From positions 6,482,805 to 6,546,804 of the forward strand of contig CM036765.1 of assembly GCA_020796225.1 (NCBI GenBank): a DNA stretch of 64,000 bases, given 5' to 3'. The DNA is from Arion vulgaris (taxonomy: Eukaryota > Mollusca > Gastropoda > Stylommatophora > Arionidae). Both the position numbers and the translations under genes were made by a program. The notes below the pieces were generated by a model. The model worked only from the letters and a program-made list of their open reading frames with translations, had not been told where the DNA came from and made no database searches. Below, piece after piece: positions 32,146-46,850 of this stretch (the first letter of the stretch is position 1; each line of letters begins with the position of its first letter).

Positions 32146-32290
32146 TGACCGCCTGAACCCGTACCCAAAGAACGAGCACAAATAAAATAGACTGAAGAAG
32201 CACAAAAAATTTTCTCTCGCATATTTCCTTCTAAAATGTTATTCACATTCCATCTCGGTACTTTTATTGAAACGTAAGCAGAATACCGTG

Positions 32291-32450
32291 GTACGCCCAA
32301 GGGTTACGGGGCCCAAAATTTTGGGTTTAAAGAATATAACCCCCGTTATCTCACAGGCATGTCAAGAGGCATCTAAGGAGGTTGAACGTGGGCTAGCAAA
32401 AACCCCAGTAAAAATACTTGATAGCTAGCACAATCGGGAAAATTTGTAGC
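32291..32450 (+). mobile_element. SINE family B copy, diverged
   Basis: gcccaagggttacggggccc, ggcatgtcaagaggcatcta and gctagcaaaaaccccagtaa mark a decayed copy. Confidence 0.6.
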
Positions 32451-32464
32451 TTGACACCGAGGAA

Positions 32465-32805
32465 CAAGAGATAATGAGCAGAAGGTGGCATGAATAGGAC
32501 ACACACTGATGAAATTCCTTGACTGCTTCACGAGACAGGCTCTTCAATGAACCTAGAGAAATAGAGGTAAGGGAAAACACAGGAACACCTGGGGACGCAA
32601 GATGGAGACAGAATGGGACAAAATGGGAGAGAGTGGAGAGCCTGGAAATGTTGGTTTTGGGTAGGGGGGTGAAGGCCTTGATAGGCGGGGTGGGAAAGGC
32701 CTTGCCCGGACCATGCTTCCCTAGGGCGAAGGATAAGAAGATGAAAGAAGAATACAATAAATGTGATGATGATAATGATGATGATGATGATGATAATGGT
32801 AATGA
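32465..32805 (+). mobile_element. LINE 3'-end fragment with (GAT)n tail
   Basis: RRWH...GHT, RGKGKHRNTWGRKMETEWDK and a (GAT)n tail at 32,757-32,800 mark a LINE C-terminus. It is related to the minus-strand piece at 868-1,140 and ends about 20 bp from the tetraspanin CCG exon donor. Confidence 0.7.
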
Positions 32806-32826
32806 AAGACAGTATGGTCAACTTAC

Positions 32827-32915
32827 CGTCTGTCTGGTTGCGAAACCAGACTGAGTACTCCCGAGTGCCCATGATGTTTTTGTATTGATGTCCCAGCGAC
32901 ACCGCAACATTCGAA
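32827..32915 (-). CDS. Tetraspanin exon: CCG motif; apparent 1-bp frameshift
   Basis: The exon follows an acceptor (ttcccatcag) and ends at a donor (gtaagttgac). It opens in frame as FECCGVAGTSIQ, carrying the tetraspanin signature CCG. The 3' half reads sensibly only in another frame, as NIMGTREYSVWFRNQTD with an NQT glycosylation sequon. The length is 89 bp, but entry phase 0 and the phase-1 start of the next exon (CC completing a GCC alanine) require 88. Reading the A5 run (T5 on the plus strand, 32877-32881) as A4 restores both the frame and the phase. The likeliest reason is a homopolymer consensus error, because sequence a few hundred bases away also looks poorly polished. A genuine frameshift allele remains possible. 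A LINE 3' end with a (GAT)n tail sits next to the exon at 32465-32805. Confidence 0.85.
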
Positions 32916-33073
32916 CTGATGGGAAAAAGACAATATTGTGGTTAGAGCTACGACAGTATTCATCGATGTAGCAACTCTTTCGACACTTAATACTTGCCGC
33001 TGCTGTTACTACTATTTCGTACTGTTTCCGCTGCCGCTACGCCCGGTACGCTACCGCTACCCAGCTTGTTTCC

Positions 33074-36000
33074 GTACTACTACTACTACTACTATTACTA
33101 CCGATGTTACACCATACTACTACTACTACTACTGATGTTGCTACTACTATACTATTACTGATGATTTCATTTCTACTACTACTACTGATGATACTACTAC
33201 TACTGATGTTACTACTACTACTACTACTACTACCGATGTTCACACTACTACTACTAATGTTACTACTACTACCACTATATACTGATGTTACTTTCACTAC
33301 TACGATGTTACTACACTACTACTACTGATGTTACTATACTACTGCTACTACTACGATGTTAATACACACACATTGATGTTACTACCATTACTACCATACT
33401 ACTACTGATGTTATACTACTACATACTGATGTTGCTACACTACGCTGATGTTACTAACTACATTATACTACTACTGATGTTACTTATACCTGATGTTACT
33501 ACTACTACCAATACTACACTACTACTGATGTTATTACTACTACATGATGCATTATACTACTACTACTGATGTTACTACACTTTCCATTTCTATACTGATG
33601 TTACTATTTCAAAATGATGTATACTAATAATACTACATACTAATACTATTACTACGATATACTACTACTACTACACTACTGATGTTACTACTACTACTAC
33701 TACTACTACTGATGTTGCTACTATACTGCTGATGTTATACTACATATTATTTTACACTGATGTTACTACATATACTACTGATGTTACTACTACACACATT
33801 ACCGATGTTGATACTACTATTACTACACACGATGTTATTACACTACATACTCTGATGCTATAACTGATACACATTCCCACTACTACCCCCGATTCTTTAC
33901 ACACACATGTTGCACACTACTACTACTACGATGTTGACTATACTATTACAAACCCGATGTTGTTACACGATGATGTTGCTACCACTTACTGAGGTTCCCA
34001 CCACTACTATACACCACTGATGTTGTATTTACATACGAGAAATACCAACCAATTTGCCCCCACCCTACATATACTACTATGTTGTCAACACATATCAACA
34101 AATACACACGATGTTACATATTAGATGTTACCACACATTAACTACCATTATCCCGATGTTCTAATACACACATAAGATGTTTAAAAACAATAATGGTAAT
34201 AATACCACTACACCGTTTTTTTCCCCCCCAAACACGATGACACACAACACTTCCACACATGATGTTTACACATTATTTATTACTATACTGTTTTACATAC
34301 CTACTCATTAAAGATGTTACTATACTACTGATTTTAAACCCCATTTTTTACATTTATATAACAACACACATTGTTTTACACATTAATATAATATTATACA
34401 TTATGTTATATTACTACTGATGTTATATATATACTACTATGATTTTTTAAAACACATTATAGTTATACACTATTTTATATATACTACTCTATTTTGTACT
34501 ACTACATGTTACTATTACTATACTATATCCCGATACTACTATTACACACTACTCCCAAGGGCACACTACTACTAGATGTTGCTCCACTACACATCCCGAG
34601 TTGTACTACACATTACTATATGAGTTGTTAACTGTACGATTTGACACTTATGATGTTGTTACTACTATAATATCCCACTGAGGCAAACAACTTTTTTTAA
34701 TAATACTGATGTTATATTACTTTACTACTATAAATTGTTTTTTAATACTATAATAATTACAATTATACTACATTTACTACACAAAATTACTACTATGATG
34801 TTTTAAAATATATTTTTGATTTTAACATTACTAACTACTACTATACTATTTACTACTATTTACTACTATTTCACCTTTCTGATGTTACTTACTATTTTTA
34901 AATTATTGATGTTCTTATTACTATTTATAAACACATACTTTATTACTGATTTTTTACACATTCTATGAACACATTATATGTTTTATAATATTTACTAACA
35001 GATGTTAAAACATTACATTAACAATTACCAAAAATTGATATTTATATATTATTTGTTAAAAAAATTTTATATATTATGATGAACTACACAAAATACACAC
35101 GATGGCTACAACATTGTAACACATTTATATACAATACTTTTTAAAACACACCACTTGTTTTGGCACTACACTATATTCCATAGATATAATACTACTAGAT
35201 AACTTATTACTACACATATACGATACTACATTACTACATACATACTGATGTTCTAAACATACTGATGTTGTACCAATACTACTACGATGTTCAAATATTA
35301 CACTACGATGTTGTTACTACTGCACTGATTTTCACACATACGATGTTGTTATTAAAAATATACTACGATGTTGCTTTACATACTGATGTTGTTACAAAGA
35401 TGTTGCACACACACACACTACACTACTATACTACTACGATTTTATATACTATTAAACTACACTATACTGATTTTGCACACATTAATACTATACCCCCCGA
35501 TGTTCTCCCCTACCACAATTTTGATGTTCTACTATAATATATACAGATGTTCACACAATAATACTACGATGTTGCTCCCATTACTCTGATGTTTTTTACA
35601 ATTTTACTATTTACTACTATCGATGTTTACTTTTTACTACTGTTTTACATACATACTACAAATATACTATGTGTTAATACTATACGATGTTATAAAATTT
35701 ATACGATGTTATTACACTATACACTGATGTTATACAAAATACTACACAAAAATACATTTACATTACACTACACTGATAAACCCTTTTAATATACCGATGA
35801 TATACACACACGATGTTATTACTCAACACTACTGATGTTGCTTTTTACTACTAAAACACACTTATTTTACTATACCACTACTATAGAGTTACTCCCACTA
35901 CTATGTGTTACTATTTAATACACTACGATTTACTCTCTATACGCCACTTTTTATACTAACTACTACTGTTTTACTACATATAAACTACTACTCCCACTGA

Positions 36001-39000
36001 TGTTCTATAAAATATACTGATGTTGTAACCATTTACTACTACTAATTTTACTACTACTACTGATTTTTTAAAATAACTGATGTTACTACTACTACTACTA
36101 CTTTCACACACTTACTGATGTTATTACTACAATATGTTTTACTACCCATTAAAAGACTACTACAAAACCACATTAACTATAAAATCTGATGTTATACTAT
36201 ACTACTATTCCCACACTACTAATACGAACCATAACTATACACTACGATTTCCCACTACCACTACACTAGATTTTAAACCCAACTCCGTTGTTTTTTACTA
36301 AAATTTACTACTACTACTGATGCAAACTCACTATACGATGTTAATATATACTAAGTTTTTTTCAATATACTAATAACGATGATTAACAAAAAACCACGAT
36401 GAACACTTACGATGTAACATACCACTTACCACGATGTTAACCAAAACCCCGATTTTAACCCACAATACCCCCACGATGTTACACCCCCAACGAGACAAAC
36501 ACAGTTACACACAATACACTACACGTTTTACCACACATTGATTTTATAATACTACATATAAAAACCACGATGTTACTATACACTACTACCACATTTACAC
36601 AACCTGATGTTATACTACACATTAAACTATTACTGATGTTATTACACATATTTACTATATATACTATAATATGATTTTTTTAATATATATGATGTTACAA
36701 ATACCCAAACCGATGTTACAAACACTACATTACGATGTTACTTACAAATTGATGTTACCACCTTATACCACACATATTAACTATCCCTTTTTAATACACT
36801 ATACGATTTAATATTTGATGTTATACTACTCTACTACGATGTTACACAATACTGTACTCCCAAATTGATGACAAATACACAATGATGTTATTTTTACTAC
36901 AAAAAACTGATGTTATACTACACCACTATGTTTACTTACAAACCCTGATTAAACTACACTATTTAAATTTACTAATGATGTTATTACTATACTGATTTTA
37001 CTACTCCCACAACTTTATTTAATACCAAAAAAAGTATTAAAACCCCATTGATCTACACTTACTATTGGGTTTTGGAATTTACTTTTTAAAAATATATTAA
37101 TTTACTACTAACCAACATTGTTTTACACACTACCCTCCCCAAAATTTTTAAAATACTACTACTCCCAACAACTATTTAATTACCAAATTACCCCGATGTT
37201 CTACTACACCCTATTTACTATATATTAAAAAATACTTTACGATGTTACACACTATAAGATGTTACTACCATTTAAAACTATACGATGTTTTCACACACTA
37301 CTACTACACTGATGTTTTACATACACTACTACGATGACAACACCGATGTTACTACAACTAATACACGATGTTAATACTACTACTATACATTTACACACAC
37401 CATATACACTGATGTTTACTACTACTATGATGTATATACTACTCCCGATGTTACAAAACTAATACTACTACTATTTCTTTAAACTATTGATGTTACTACT
37501 ACCCCCCTACTACTACTATTTACTTTTTTTTACACACTACTACGATGTTCACTATGCTGATGTTACTACTATATATTATAAAACATTGATGTTAAAAACA
37601 CTGATGCACCCCACACTAAATACACTACACTGATGTTATTAAAATACACTGATGTACTAATATATTTTTCATTTACAAAATAACAAATACTGATGCTTAC
37701 ACTACTACTGATGTTATATACTACTATATATATACATTAAAATTGATAAATACTATATATACTATGTGTTCCCCAAATATATACAAAATATATACTATGA
37801 TGTAACTAACAACTACTGATGTTGCACATATGTGATGTTATACACAATTACACTATAGATTTAAAACCAACACTTTGATTTTCTATACACACTAACGATG
37901 TTTACTACTCCCACTACGATGTTGCTATTTACTACTCCCATTGTACTACACTGATAACCAAAATACTACTAACCCATTACTACCATTACACACGATAAAA
38001 CACAAAAATTACGATGTTCTACACTACTACCCCCGGGAGGGCCCAAACTATAACTACGAGGGTTTAAAATACTATTACTACACTATTTTGTTATACCCAC
38101 CGAGTTGCTACTTAACGATTTTGTTAACATACTACTACTACTACTATGTTCAACACAACCATGTTGTTACTACTATTTTACTGATGTTCTCCCATACTAC
38201 TCCCAATACACACTATTTTACTACCACTATACTGATGTATACTACTACTACTGATGTTACTAACAATACCACTACTGATTTACTACAAATACACTACTGA
38301 TGTTTACACTACTACTACACTATACTACGATTTACAACACTTATGATTTTTAAAATATACCGATTTTCCATTACTACTTTTACTACAAAATTGAGGGGCT
38401 ACACTACTGATGTTACTACTACTACATACTACAAAATCCCAGATTACCATCTCCGATGTATATATATTTTACACTGATGTTACTACTTTACACCACAAAT
38501 ACTACTGATGTTAATACTATATGATGTTACACATATATATACTATACTACTACTATAATATACCAAATGATGTTATTAACTATCCACTATACATGAACTC
38601 CCATCCCTATCCCATGTTTGGTAAACATTACTATCCCCGTGTCACAACCACTACGAGTTACACAAAACCCCCCAATATGATGTTATACAAAAAATAGATG
38701 TTTTTCCCAACATATTTTACATAATATACTATTAATATATGTTTAACATTATTATTACTACCCCACGATACATTTTAAATTTATTATACACAAATATATA
38801 ATTTCTGATGTTGCACTTATACATTACCCCACGATGTTTATACTGCATGATTTTTCCCCCCAACTGATGTTTTTATATACACACATATAGATTTTTAAAA
38901 CACTATGATGTTGTTATACAAAGATGTTACACACACAACTTTTTTTCTTACTGATGTTAAAATTATACACAACAACTAATGATGGCACAATTATGATGTT

Positions 39001-42000
39001 TAACCAAATTTACTACTAATAATACGATTTTTACTTACTACAAAAAAACTGAGGGCCCTTACTAATACTATATACTGATGTTTTAAACAAAAAACCGTTT
39101 TGGTACACTACTACTACTGATGTTATACTACACATTATTTTTAAATACTACTACGATGTTGTTCCCATTACACTACTACCCCGGGATTTACTACTATTTT
39201 TCCCCTTTTCTACAGATTTTAGACATACTACTGATGTTATTATATACGATGTTCCATACACATATACATGATGTTACACTCCCATTACTACACAACCCCA
39301 TTGAGTTATATTTACTACTCTACTGATGTATTAACTACACTACGATGTTACCAAACTGATGTCATTATAACTACCCATTACCACCAGATACATACACAAT
39401 GATACATTTTAACCACACAACTGATCCCAAAATTCCCATACTATACTGATGTTCCCACACAATGAGTTGCACCACACTCCCACGATGGTTATTTATACAT
39501 TCATTCCCGATGTTTTAATTACTGATGTTGTACAAACTACTGATGTTGTTCTACACACATACTACTAGATGTTCATACATACTGATGTTGACAACTATTG
39601 ATGGCATATATACTACTATACTACTACTACTATACTACGAGGGCATCCCACAATCCCTTTACAACACTAACCAGTTATACTAAAATACTACTACACGTTT
39701 TAATTTACTACTACTACTGATGTTACAAACCACTAATTACTACAATTGATTACTCCCATTACATACTGATGTTACACTTACTCTGATGTTATACACTATA
39801 TTATTACTACTGATGACATACTACGATGTTAAAATATAATACTACAACCCAGATGTTATTACTACACTGATGCTCACACACACAGATGTTATAACTCCCC
39901 TATACTAGATGTTACTACTACTAACTATGACACACTAATATACTACACAACTGATACTACTATCATACATGTTTTACCCCACACACACTACTACGATGTA
40001 AATACTGCTAATCACTACTGAGGGTTACAACTATTGCTATACACTGTTTTACCATATTTCATTAACTGATGTTTACACTACCAATTAATTTCTTACACTA
40101 CTCCCATTGTAACTACGATATCACTCTACTACTGATACTACTTTAAATACTACTACTACACCGAACCCCATTAAAACTACACGATGGTTAAAAAACGATT
40201 TTTCCCACCATTAACTAACGATGGTACAAATTAACTAAGGTTAACCGCCCCGATTTTCTACACAACGATTTTGTTACTCCCACTAACAACAGTTGCAACA
40301 CACGATGGCTTTAAAAATCGTTTTTTTAAACAACATACACTAACACACCCCAGATGCCCCACACACACAAACAACATATCCCACCGTTTTCAACTAACGA
40401 TTTAACACTTACTACTAAACATGTGCACAACTACACTACTACTAGATGTTGAAAAATATACAAGTTTTGGCACTAATACTATATACGTTTTGGCAATAAA
40501 CGGGAGGGGAACACATACTACTTACTAAACGATGTTTACATAATAATACGATTTTATACTAATACTATATACCCAACTGATAAACGACTACTCCCCGATG
40601 TTACATACTATACTGATTACATTACAACTTTGTTAAACCCAACATTACTATACTACTACTGATGTTACACACTTTACTCCTGATGTTACACTATACTACT
40701 ACTACGATTTTCCACACAGAAGTTAAACTACTACTATTACTACTACACTGATGTTACTATATACTACTGATTTACTACAATTTCTACTATACACGTTTAA
40801 ATTACTACCAATGATGTTACTATACTAACTGATGTTATTAATACTACTGATGTTGTATTACTTACTCCCACACATACATACTGATGTTACATATACATGA
40901 TGCTCTACACTACGATGTTACTACTACTAAATACACACGATGTTCTACACAATACGATGTTATACTACACTACAACATACGATGTTATACTACACTACTA
41001 CTACGATTTTTCCCCAAGTGATGTATTAAACATTATACTACAAAGAGTTATTACTACCGTTTTAAATATCAATTACATACTATTTAATAAAAATGATGCT
41101 CATATACTACAGATTTTAATACACCATACTACTACTGATGTTAAAAAACAAAAAAATTTTTTTCATTACGTTTTACCGATGTTACTCCCCAAAAACCATT
41201 TAGTAACACAATTACATACTACGATGTTAAAATTATTACTCAATACCATGTTACAAAACTACTACTGTTCACAATAAAATACCGTTTTATATATCCCACT
41301 ACTGATCAATTTACACACTTTTTTACTATATGATACCACTATTCATTAATTTTCATTAATCCCAGGGTAATATTATATATCAGATGTTCTCCATTTTTTT
41401 TTAAAACTCCCCTCCCATGTGTTTACAATAACAACTGATGTTGTTACTACTGACGATGGTTACTCCCATGTTGTTACTACTAATACTACTATACTACTGA
41501 TGTTGCTACACTACTACGATGTTGTTACCCCCAGATTTTTAAAATACTATTTACCCACAAAACGATGTTGCCACAATTACTACTATTAACCATACCTGAT
41601 GTTGTTTACAACATTGATGTTAATTCCCCACTACTACAAAATGATTTTCACACAAAAACAACGATTTTGGAAATTTAATAAAAATTACTGATGTTATATA
41701 TTTACTATACTACTGATGTTACAAAAACCCCCATACTACTACTACGATGTTATACTACTATATACTGATTTATAAATACTACTACTGATGTTGTAAATTG
41801 CTAATGTTATACACATATTACTATTTATCCCGAATTATACACATGATGTTACACACACATACTACTAACTGATGTTATTATTAATACTGATGTTATATAC
41901 TATACGATGTTGTTATACAATGATGTTGCAAATTATTACTACTACACCATTATTACAGATATTTATACATGATGCTATTTTACTACTACCGATGTTACTA

Positions 42001-44535
42001 CTACTAATAATATAGATTACTTCCCCTACATTACTATGTTAACCTTTTTAATTATATATATATGATGAACATAAAAATTTTTGATGTATTATTAGCTGAT
42101 TTATATATATATTACATATAATGTTATATATTATAAACCCAATTATATTTTTAAATATACGATTTATTACACTACATATTTTTACATACAAAGTTTTATA
42201 CCTTAATATAATGATGTTTTTCCCACTACTTTTTAGTTTCCCATATTTACTAATAAATATACTCAATACTATCCCATGTTATATATATACTATATTGAGA
42301 AATATTACAACCAGATTTGGGGAAAAAATATTATCAAAGATGTTACAACACTACTGATTTTACTATACACTACTAACACTGTTTTACACACAAAGGGTTT
42401 TTTAACTACACATTGCATAACCGATCCATACCCCAACGATAATATTATACACTACATACACGAACTACATTACACTACACATCCCGATGTTCCCACACAT
42501 ACACGATGTTGCCCCCACACATCCCAGATGTTTATAACCCCCATTACTCCCACGATGTTGTTACACTGCACAGTTGCCCCCCTCACTGATGTTGTTAACT
42601 TATACATATACACTGATGTTTTACATTTACGATGTTTTATTTACACTGATGTTGCTACACTACTACTACATACACTGATGTTGTACCTACTACTACACTA
42701 CAAAATAAAAATGATTTTTAACCAACACTGTTTTGACCAACCATACACATAACATACGTTTTTTTACATACCAAATACTAGATTTTAAAATCCCACTACT
42801 ACGATGTTGTTCCCAATACATACAATGTGTTAAACACCACTACACTGATGTTATATACACACTTTATATACAGATGTTTTACACAAATACTATACGTTTT
42901 AAACAACCCCACTACTACTAAATGATTTAGATATACTATGAAATACTAATAGATGTTATATATATTAACTACACTGATGTTAACACTACTACTATCCCCA
43001 CTACTAACGTTTTAAAACCTACTACTAGATGTTATTTAAATATATACTGATGTTTACATTAAGTTATACTACTATATTATACTATACGATGAACATACTA
43101 TACTACTACTGATGTTATTATACTATATGTTATTAACTTACTCCCTTTTAAATTTTTAAACTATACACACATAGATACTACAAATTTACATTCACTGATG
43201 TTATAAATTACTACAATGAAATATTTTTTATACTACAATCCCATATATTACTATACACTATTTAACCAACATACCAGTTCCCAAACTACTACTACACAAT
43301 GATGACTCCCACCCCAACCCCCGATGTTGTACACTCCCACATTGTCCCAACCCCCGATACAATACAATATACATTACCCCACACACTACACCGATCCCAC
43401 AAACCACACAACCGAGGAAAACCCCATTTTACCCCCAAATTACAAAACCGATGTTGTACACTATATTTACTTACGATGTTGTTCCCTTGCCCCGATGTTA
43501 TACTCCCAGATGTTTTACTTATAATTATACTAAGGACACATTACTGAGTTGATTACTATGATGTTAACCAACACAACACAATTCCCATTTATACTACTAT
43601 TTAAATACTACATTACTGATTTTTTATTACATACTGATGTTGTACACATATTTTACTATTACTAAAATACGTTTTGGCACACCATTATACTATACTGATG
43701 TTGTAATAATATAACATGATGTTGTTATATTTATATATACAGTTAAAAACTATTACTGTTTACTATACACCATTACTCACTTTTCTACTGATGTTTACCA
43801 TTCTACTATTACGATGACTAAAAACCTTACTATTACGGGTTTTAAAAACTACACATGATTTATACAATTACTGATGTTCTATTTCCCAAACCTACTACTA
43901 CTGATGTTACACATTACCCCATTACTACTACCGATTTTAAATATATAATATGATGTTCATTTTCATTACTACTACTGATTTTTAAATTACTGAAAGATTA
44001 CTAACATTACACACTTGATGTTACTACTACTACTACACAAAATACTGATACTACATACTATTTACTACTGATGTTACACACACAATTTTAATAATACTGA
44101 TTTTTTATATATACTACACTACTGATTTACTTATTACTACTTACACATGATTTAGGATAATACTGATGTTAATACACTTTGTTTTACAATACTACTAATA
44201 CTATACGATGACATTACTTCCCATTACATACTCCCGATGTTATATACACACATGATGTTACTATAATACTACTACGAGGGAATACATGCTAATGTTAACT
44301 AAATTACTACTATGTTTTACACACACACACATACTACTGATTTATACTACTCCCGATGTTATAATACAATTTTTAACACTACTGATGCACTTACTAATAC
44401 TGATGTTATAATATACATATACATGATGTTATACTATACTACTACGTTTTATCCCATAATACTAATACGATGTTGCACCACACACTGATGTTTTTACTCC
44501 TTACTGATGTTGTTATATACTACTGATGTTTTAAA
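33074..44535. repeat. Degenerate (ACT)n-GATGTT array, about 11.5 kb
   Basis: Runs of ACT/TAC triplets punctuated by GATGTT (or TGATGTTAC) begin cleanly at 33,074. From about 33.9 kb they become progressively irregular, with inserted runs of A, T and C, while the GATGTT punctuation persists to the end. The same motif appears in a short clean form at 31,312-31,370, just after a SINE fragment. ORFs here (up to 126 codons, rich in Tyr/Thr/Leu) are compositional artefacts with no domain signature. The rising irregularity is more like poor long-read consensus in low-complexity DNA than like biological divergence, but that is inference. Confidence 0.85.
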
Positions 44536-45170
44536 CAAATGAACATCCCCACTCCCTTTGGGTTAAGGTTATGCCAATGTACAGAGAAAACCCGACCAAA
44601 AATCTGGTGGGGGGCCCCCGGGCATTTGACGGTTATGTGTGTATTCCATTTTCTGCATCCCCCAAACACTGTTGATTTAAATTTATGGAATGTTTTGTTT
44701 TAGGATAAAACAGGAGGATAGAGAATGGAAAAATTTCCCCATTCATGTCCGGGTGGGTTTAAAACGGAGAGGCCCCTTTTCATTCTTCCTTTCAGCTGAC
44801 ACCCACAAAGCAAAACAGAGAACTAATGATAATGAAAGAGAAGAAAGAAAAGGGAACTCAGAAGTTGCCCGTAAACACCCAATTGGGCCCGTCTAAAAAG
44901 GGGATAAAGGCAAAGTTTTTAAAAAAAACTACAGGAGAGAAGAAAATAAAAAAATATTTTCACACAAAACGAGATAACCAATTTTATCTTTATTCCATGA
45001 AAAAATGATTGAAATTTTTTTTTTTAGAACTTGAATCTATTTAAATTTTTTGTCCCCCGATTTTTTCTATGATAACTTAAATCATATACTTTAATTTTTT
45101 TTTTCAACCCCCTCCATCTAAACACGAAATTTTGATTTACTGATAATAGATTATTTGTCTAAAGTATTAG
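44536..45170. other. Low-confidence sequence next to the ACT/GATGTT array
   Basis: This stretch has unusual homopolymer content (ggggggcccccggg near 44,610, several T8-T10 and A7-A8 runs) and no recognisable element. A 68-codon ORF at 44,690 has no recognisable domain. It reads like unpolished consensus continuing from the array. Confidence 0.5.
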
Positions 45171-45539
45171 GGACTGTCCGAGCCACAATTCTTCGTAGAT
45201 GACCTATTTGATAGTTAGAGTTGCAAGAAATCAATAGTAACATTTGCTTGTCCGACAAAGATACATTACCCACTGATTCTCAACCTATGTAGAAGAGGGC
45301 ACGCTTGTCTTTATTTTTAAATTTGTATTTTAATGATTAAATTTATTATAAGCGCTTCGTTTGTCATAGACATGCAGTGTAAATATTAGAAGGAATAGCT
45401 GCTGTCGATGACAACAGCCTCAAACTTGTGTTGTTGCACCTATTTGGTGTTGACCGATGTCACTGTATAGTCCAATCCTGGTACGCAATCCCCCTCAGTA
45501 CTCCGAGACATAAGAATCACTATGTTTGATGTAGAAAGA

Positions 45540-45682
45540 TTGACACAAGATCGAATTTAGTTAGAGCTCTATAAATAGTGTTTTTCACCGCCTCTGTTAT
45601 TTCTGAGTCTACCTTTTGCGTGGACGACCTGTTGCTTTGTATCCACTGTCTCGGAGTAGCATTTCTCTTTGAATTGTTGGTG
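45540..45682 (-). mobile_element. LINE fragment (family I)
   Basis: The minus strand reads QREMLLRDSGYKATGRPRKR then a shifted EITEAVKNTIY, matching 51,410-51,520. Confidence 0.7.
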
Positions 45683-45684
45683 AA

Positions 45685-45925
45685 TGAAATGAAAGTCATA
45701 ACTTATCATTTACAGGACGTCGTCATTAAGCGCAGTAAACTAGTCGTCGATTTTCTATGCTTCACTTATATATGTTCAGTAGTTTTCCATTGCTTTCTAA
45801 ACGATGGGGGTCAATTTTTACCGTTCGTAAAAATCCACGGGAACAAATTTGTCTTCAAATTTTGGTAGCAGAATTTGAGCCATATACTCTTGGGTTGTGG
45901 CCGAGCTCACAACCGCTAAACCACA
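45685..45925 (-). mobile_element. tRNA-derived SINE family C copy
   Basis: A shared body (gtaaactagtcgtcgatttt, ccattgctttctaaacgatg) and a tRNA-like head at the right end (minus strand: tggtttagcggttgtgagct). Other copies are at 50,828, 54,240 and 57,925. Confidence 0.75.
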
Positions 45926-46338
45926 GTCGCAATGTGAGTACTAATATTTTATTATGTTATCTGGTTTTATATACATACACATATTGCTCAATTCTTGTAG
46001 ATATTTCTATAGTCTCGTTCAACAACTCTGCTCCACAGTCGCAATGTGAGTACTAATATTTTATTATGATATCTGTTGTATACTACAATATTGCGTAATG
46101 TCTTGTATATATTCTATAGTCCGTTCAACAACTCATGCCCACAGTCGCAATGTGAGTACTAATATTTTATTATGATATCTGGTTTTATATATATACACAT
46201 ATTGCGTAATGTCTTGTATATATTCTATAGTCCGTTCAACAACTCATGCCCACAGTCGCAATGTGAGTACTAATATTTTATTATGTTATCTGGTTATGTA
46301 TACATACACATATTGCGTAATGTCTTGTATATATTCTA
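45921..46338. repeat. About 110-bp tandem repeat, 4 copies
   Basis: Units begin ccacagtcgcaatgtgagta at 45921, 46034, 46139 and 46250. The first unit begins within the tRNA-like head of the SINE C copy, so the amplified unit includes SINE-edge sequence. Confidence 0.9.
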
Positions 46339-46564
46339 AGTATTATCTTATAAATAATTAATATTTTCTCTCTCATAGCTGCTACAGTTTCTACAGGTCA
46401 GCTCTATTAGTCTAGTCATTTGAGTGTTAACCCTCTTGCTCCTCTGAACCGATGAACTGGTTTGCTGCATTTTTTAAGGGATCATGCTAATGACGATCGG
46501 GTCAGCATAGATTTCAGTTATAGATTTTTTAAATTCATCATATTATGTTAGTATTAATAAAAAT

Positions 46565-46850
46565 AATAATTCCTCTCGTACCGTTATACGTTACATAGGG
46601 CCTGCAAGTAATTTCTCCATACCGCTCTATCCTGGGCAACTCGCTCAATTTCCTCCATGGAACTGAGACCGATATTTCCTGCCTCTCTCAGCAAAGTTCG
46701 TTTCAGGTTCTCCTTAGGTCGTCCTCTCTTTCTTGAACCCTTTGCATCCCACTTCAATGCCTGCTTTGATATTCGTTGATCATTTCTCCTCAAGGTGTGC
46801 CCAACATATCTCCATCTTCTCTTTCTTATAACAGTTGTCACTAGTGGTAT
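46565..46850 (-). mobile_element. LINE 3' end (family III), open C-terminal frame
   Basis: The minus strand has an uninterrupted frame: RKRRWRYVGHTLRRNDQRI, SKQALKWDAKGSRKRGRPK, LLREAGNIGLSSMEEIERV, NYLQALCNV and stop, then an (AAT)n-like tail. It is the best-preserved copy of this family here. Confidence 0.88.

Noticed and set aside
33074..44535. Coding exons in Tyr/Thr/Leu-rich ORFs
   Set aside because: They are translations of ACT/GATGTT triplets with noise; no motif and no splice support.
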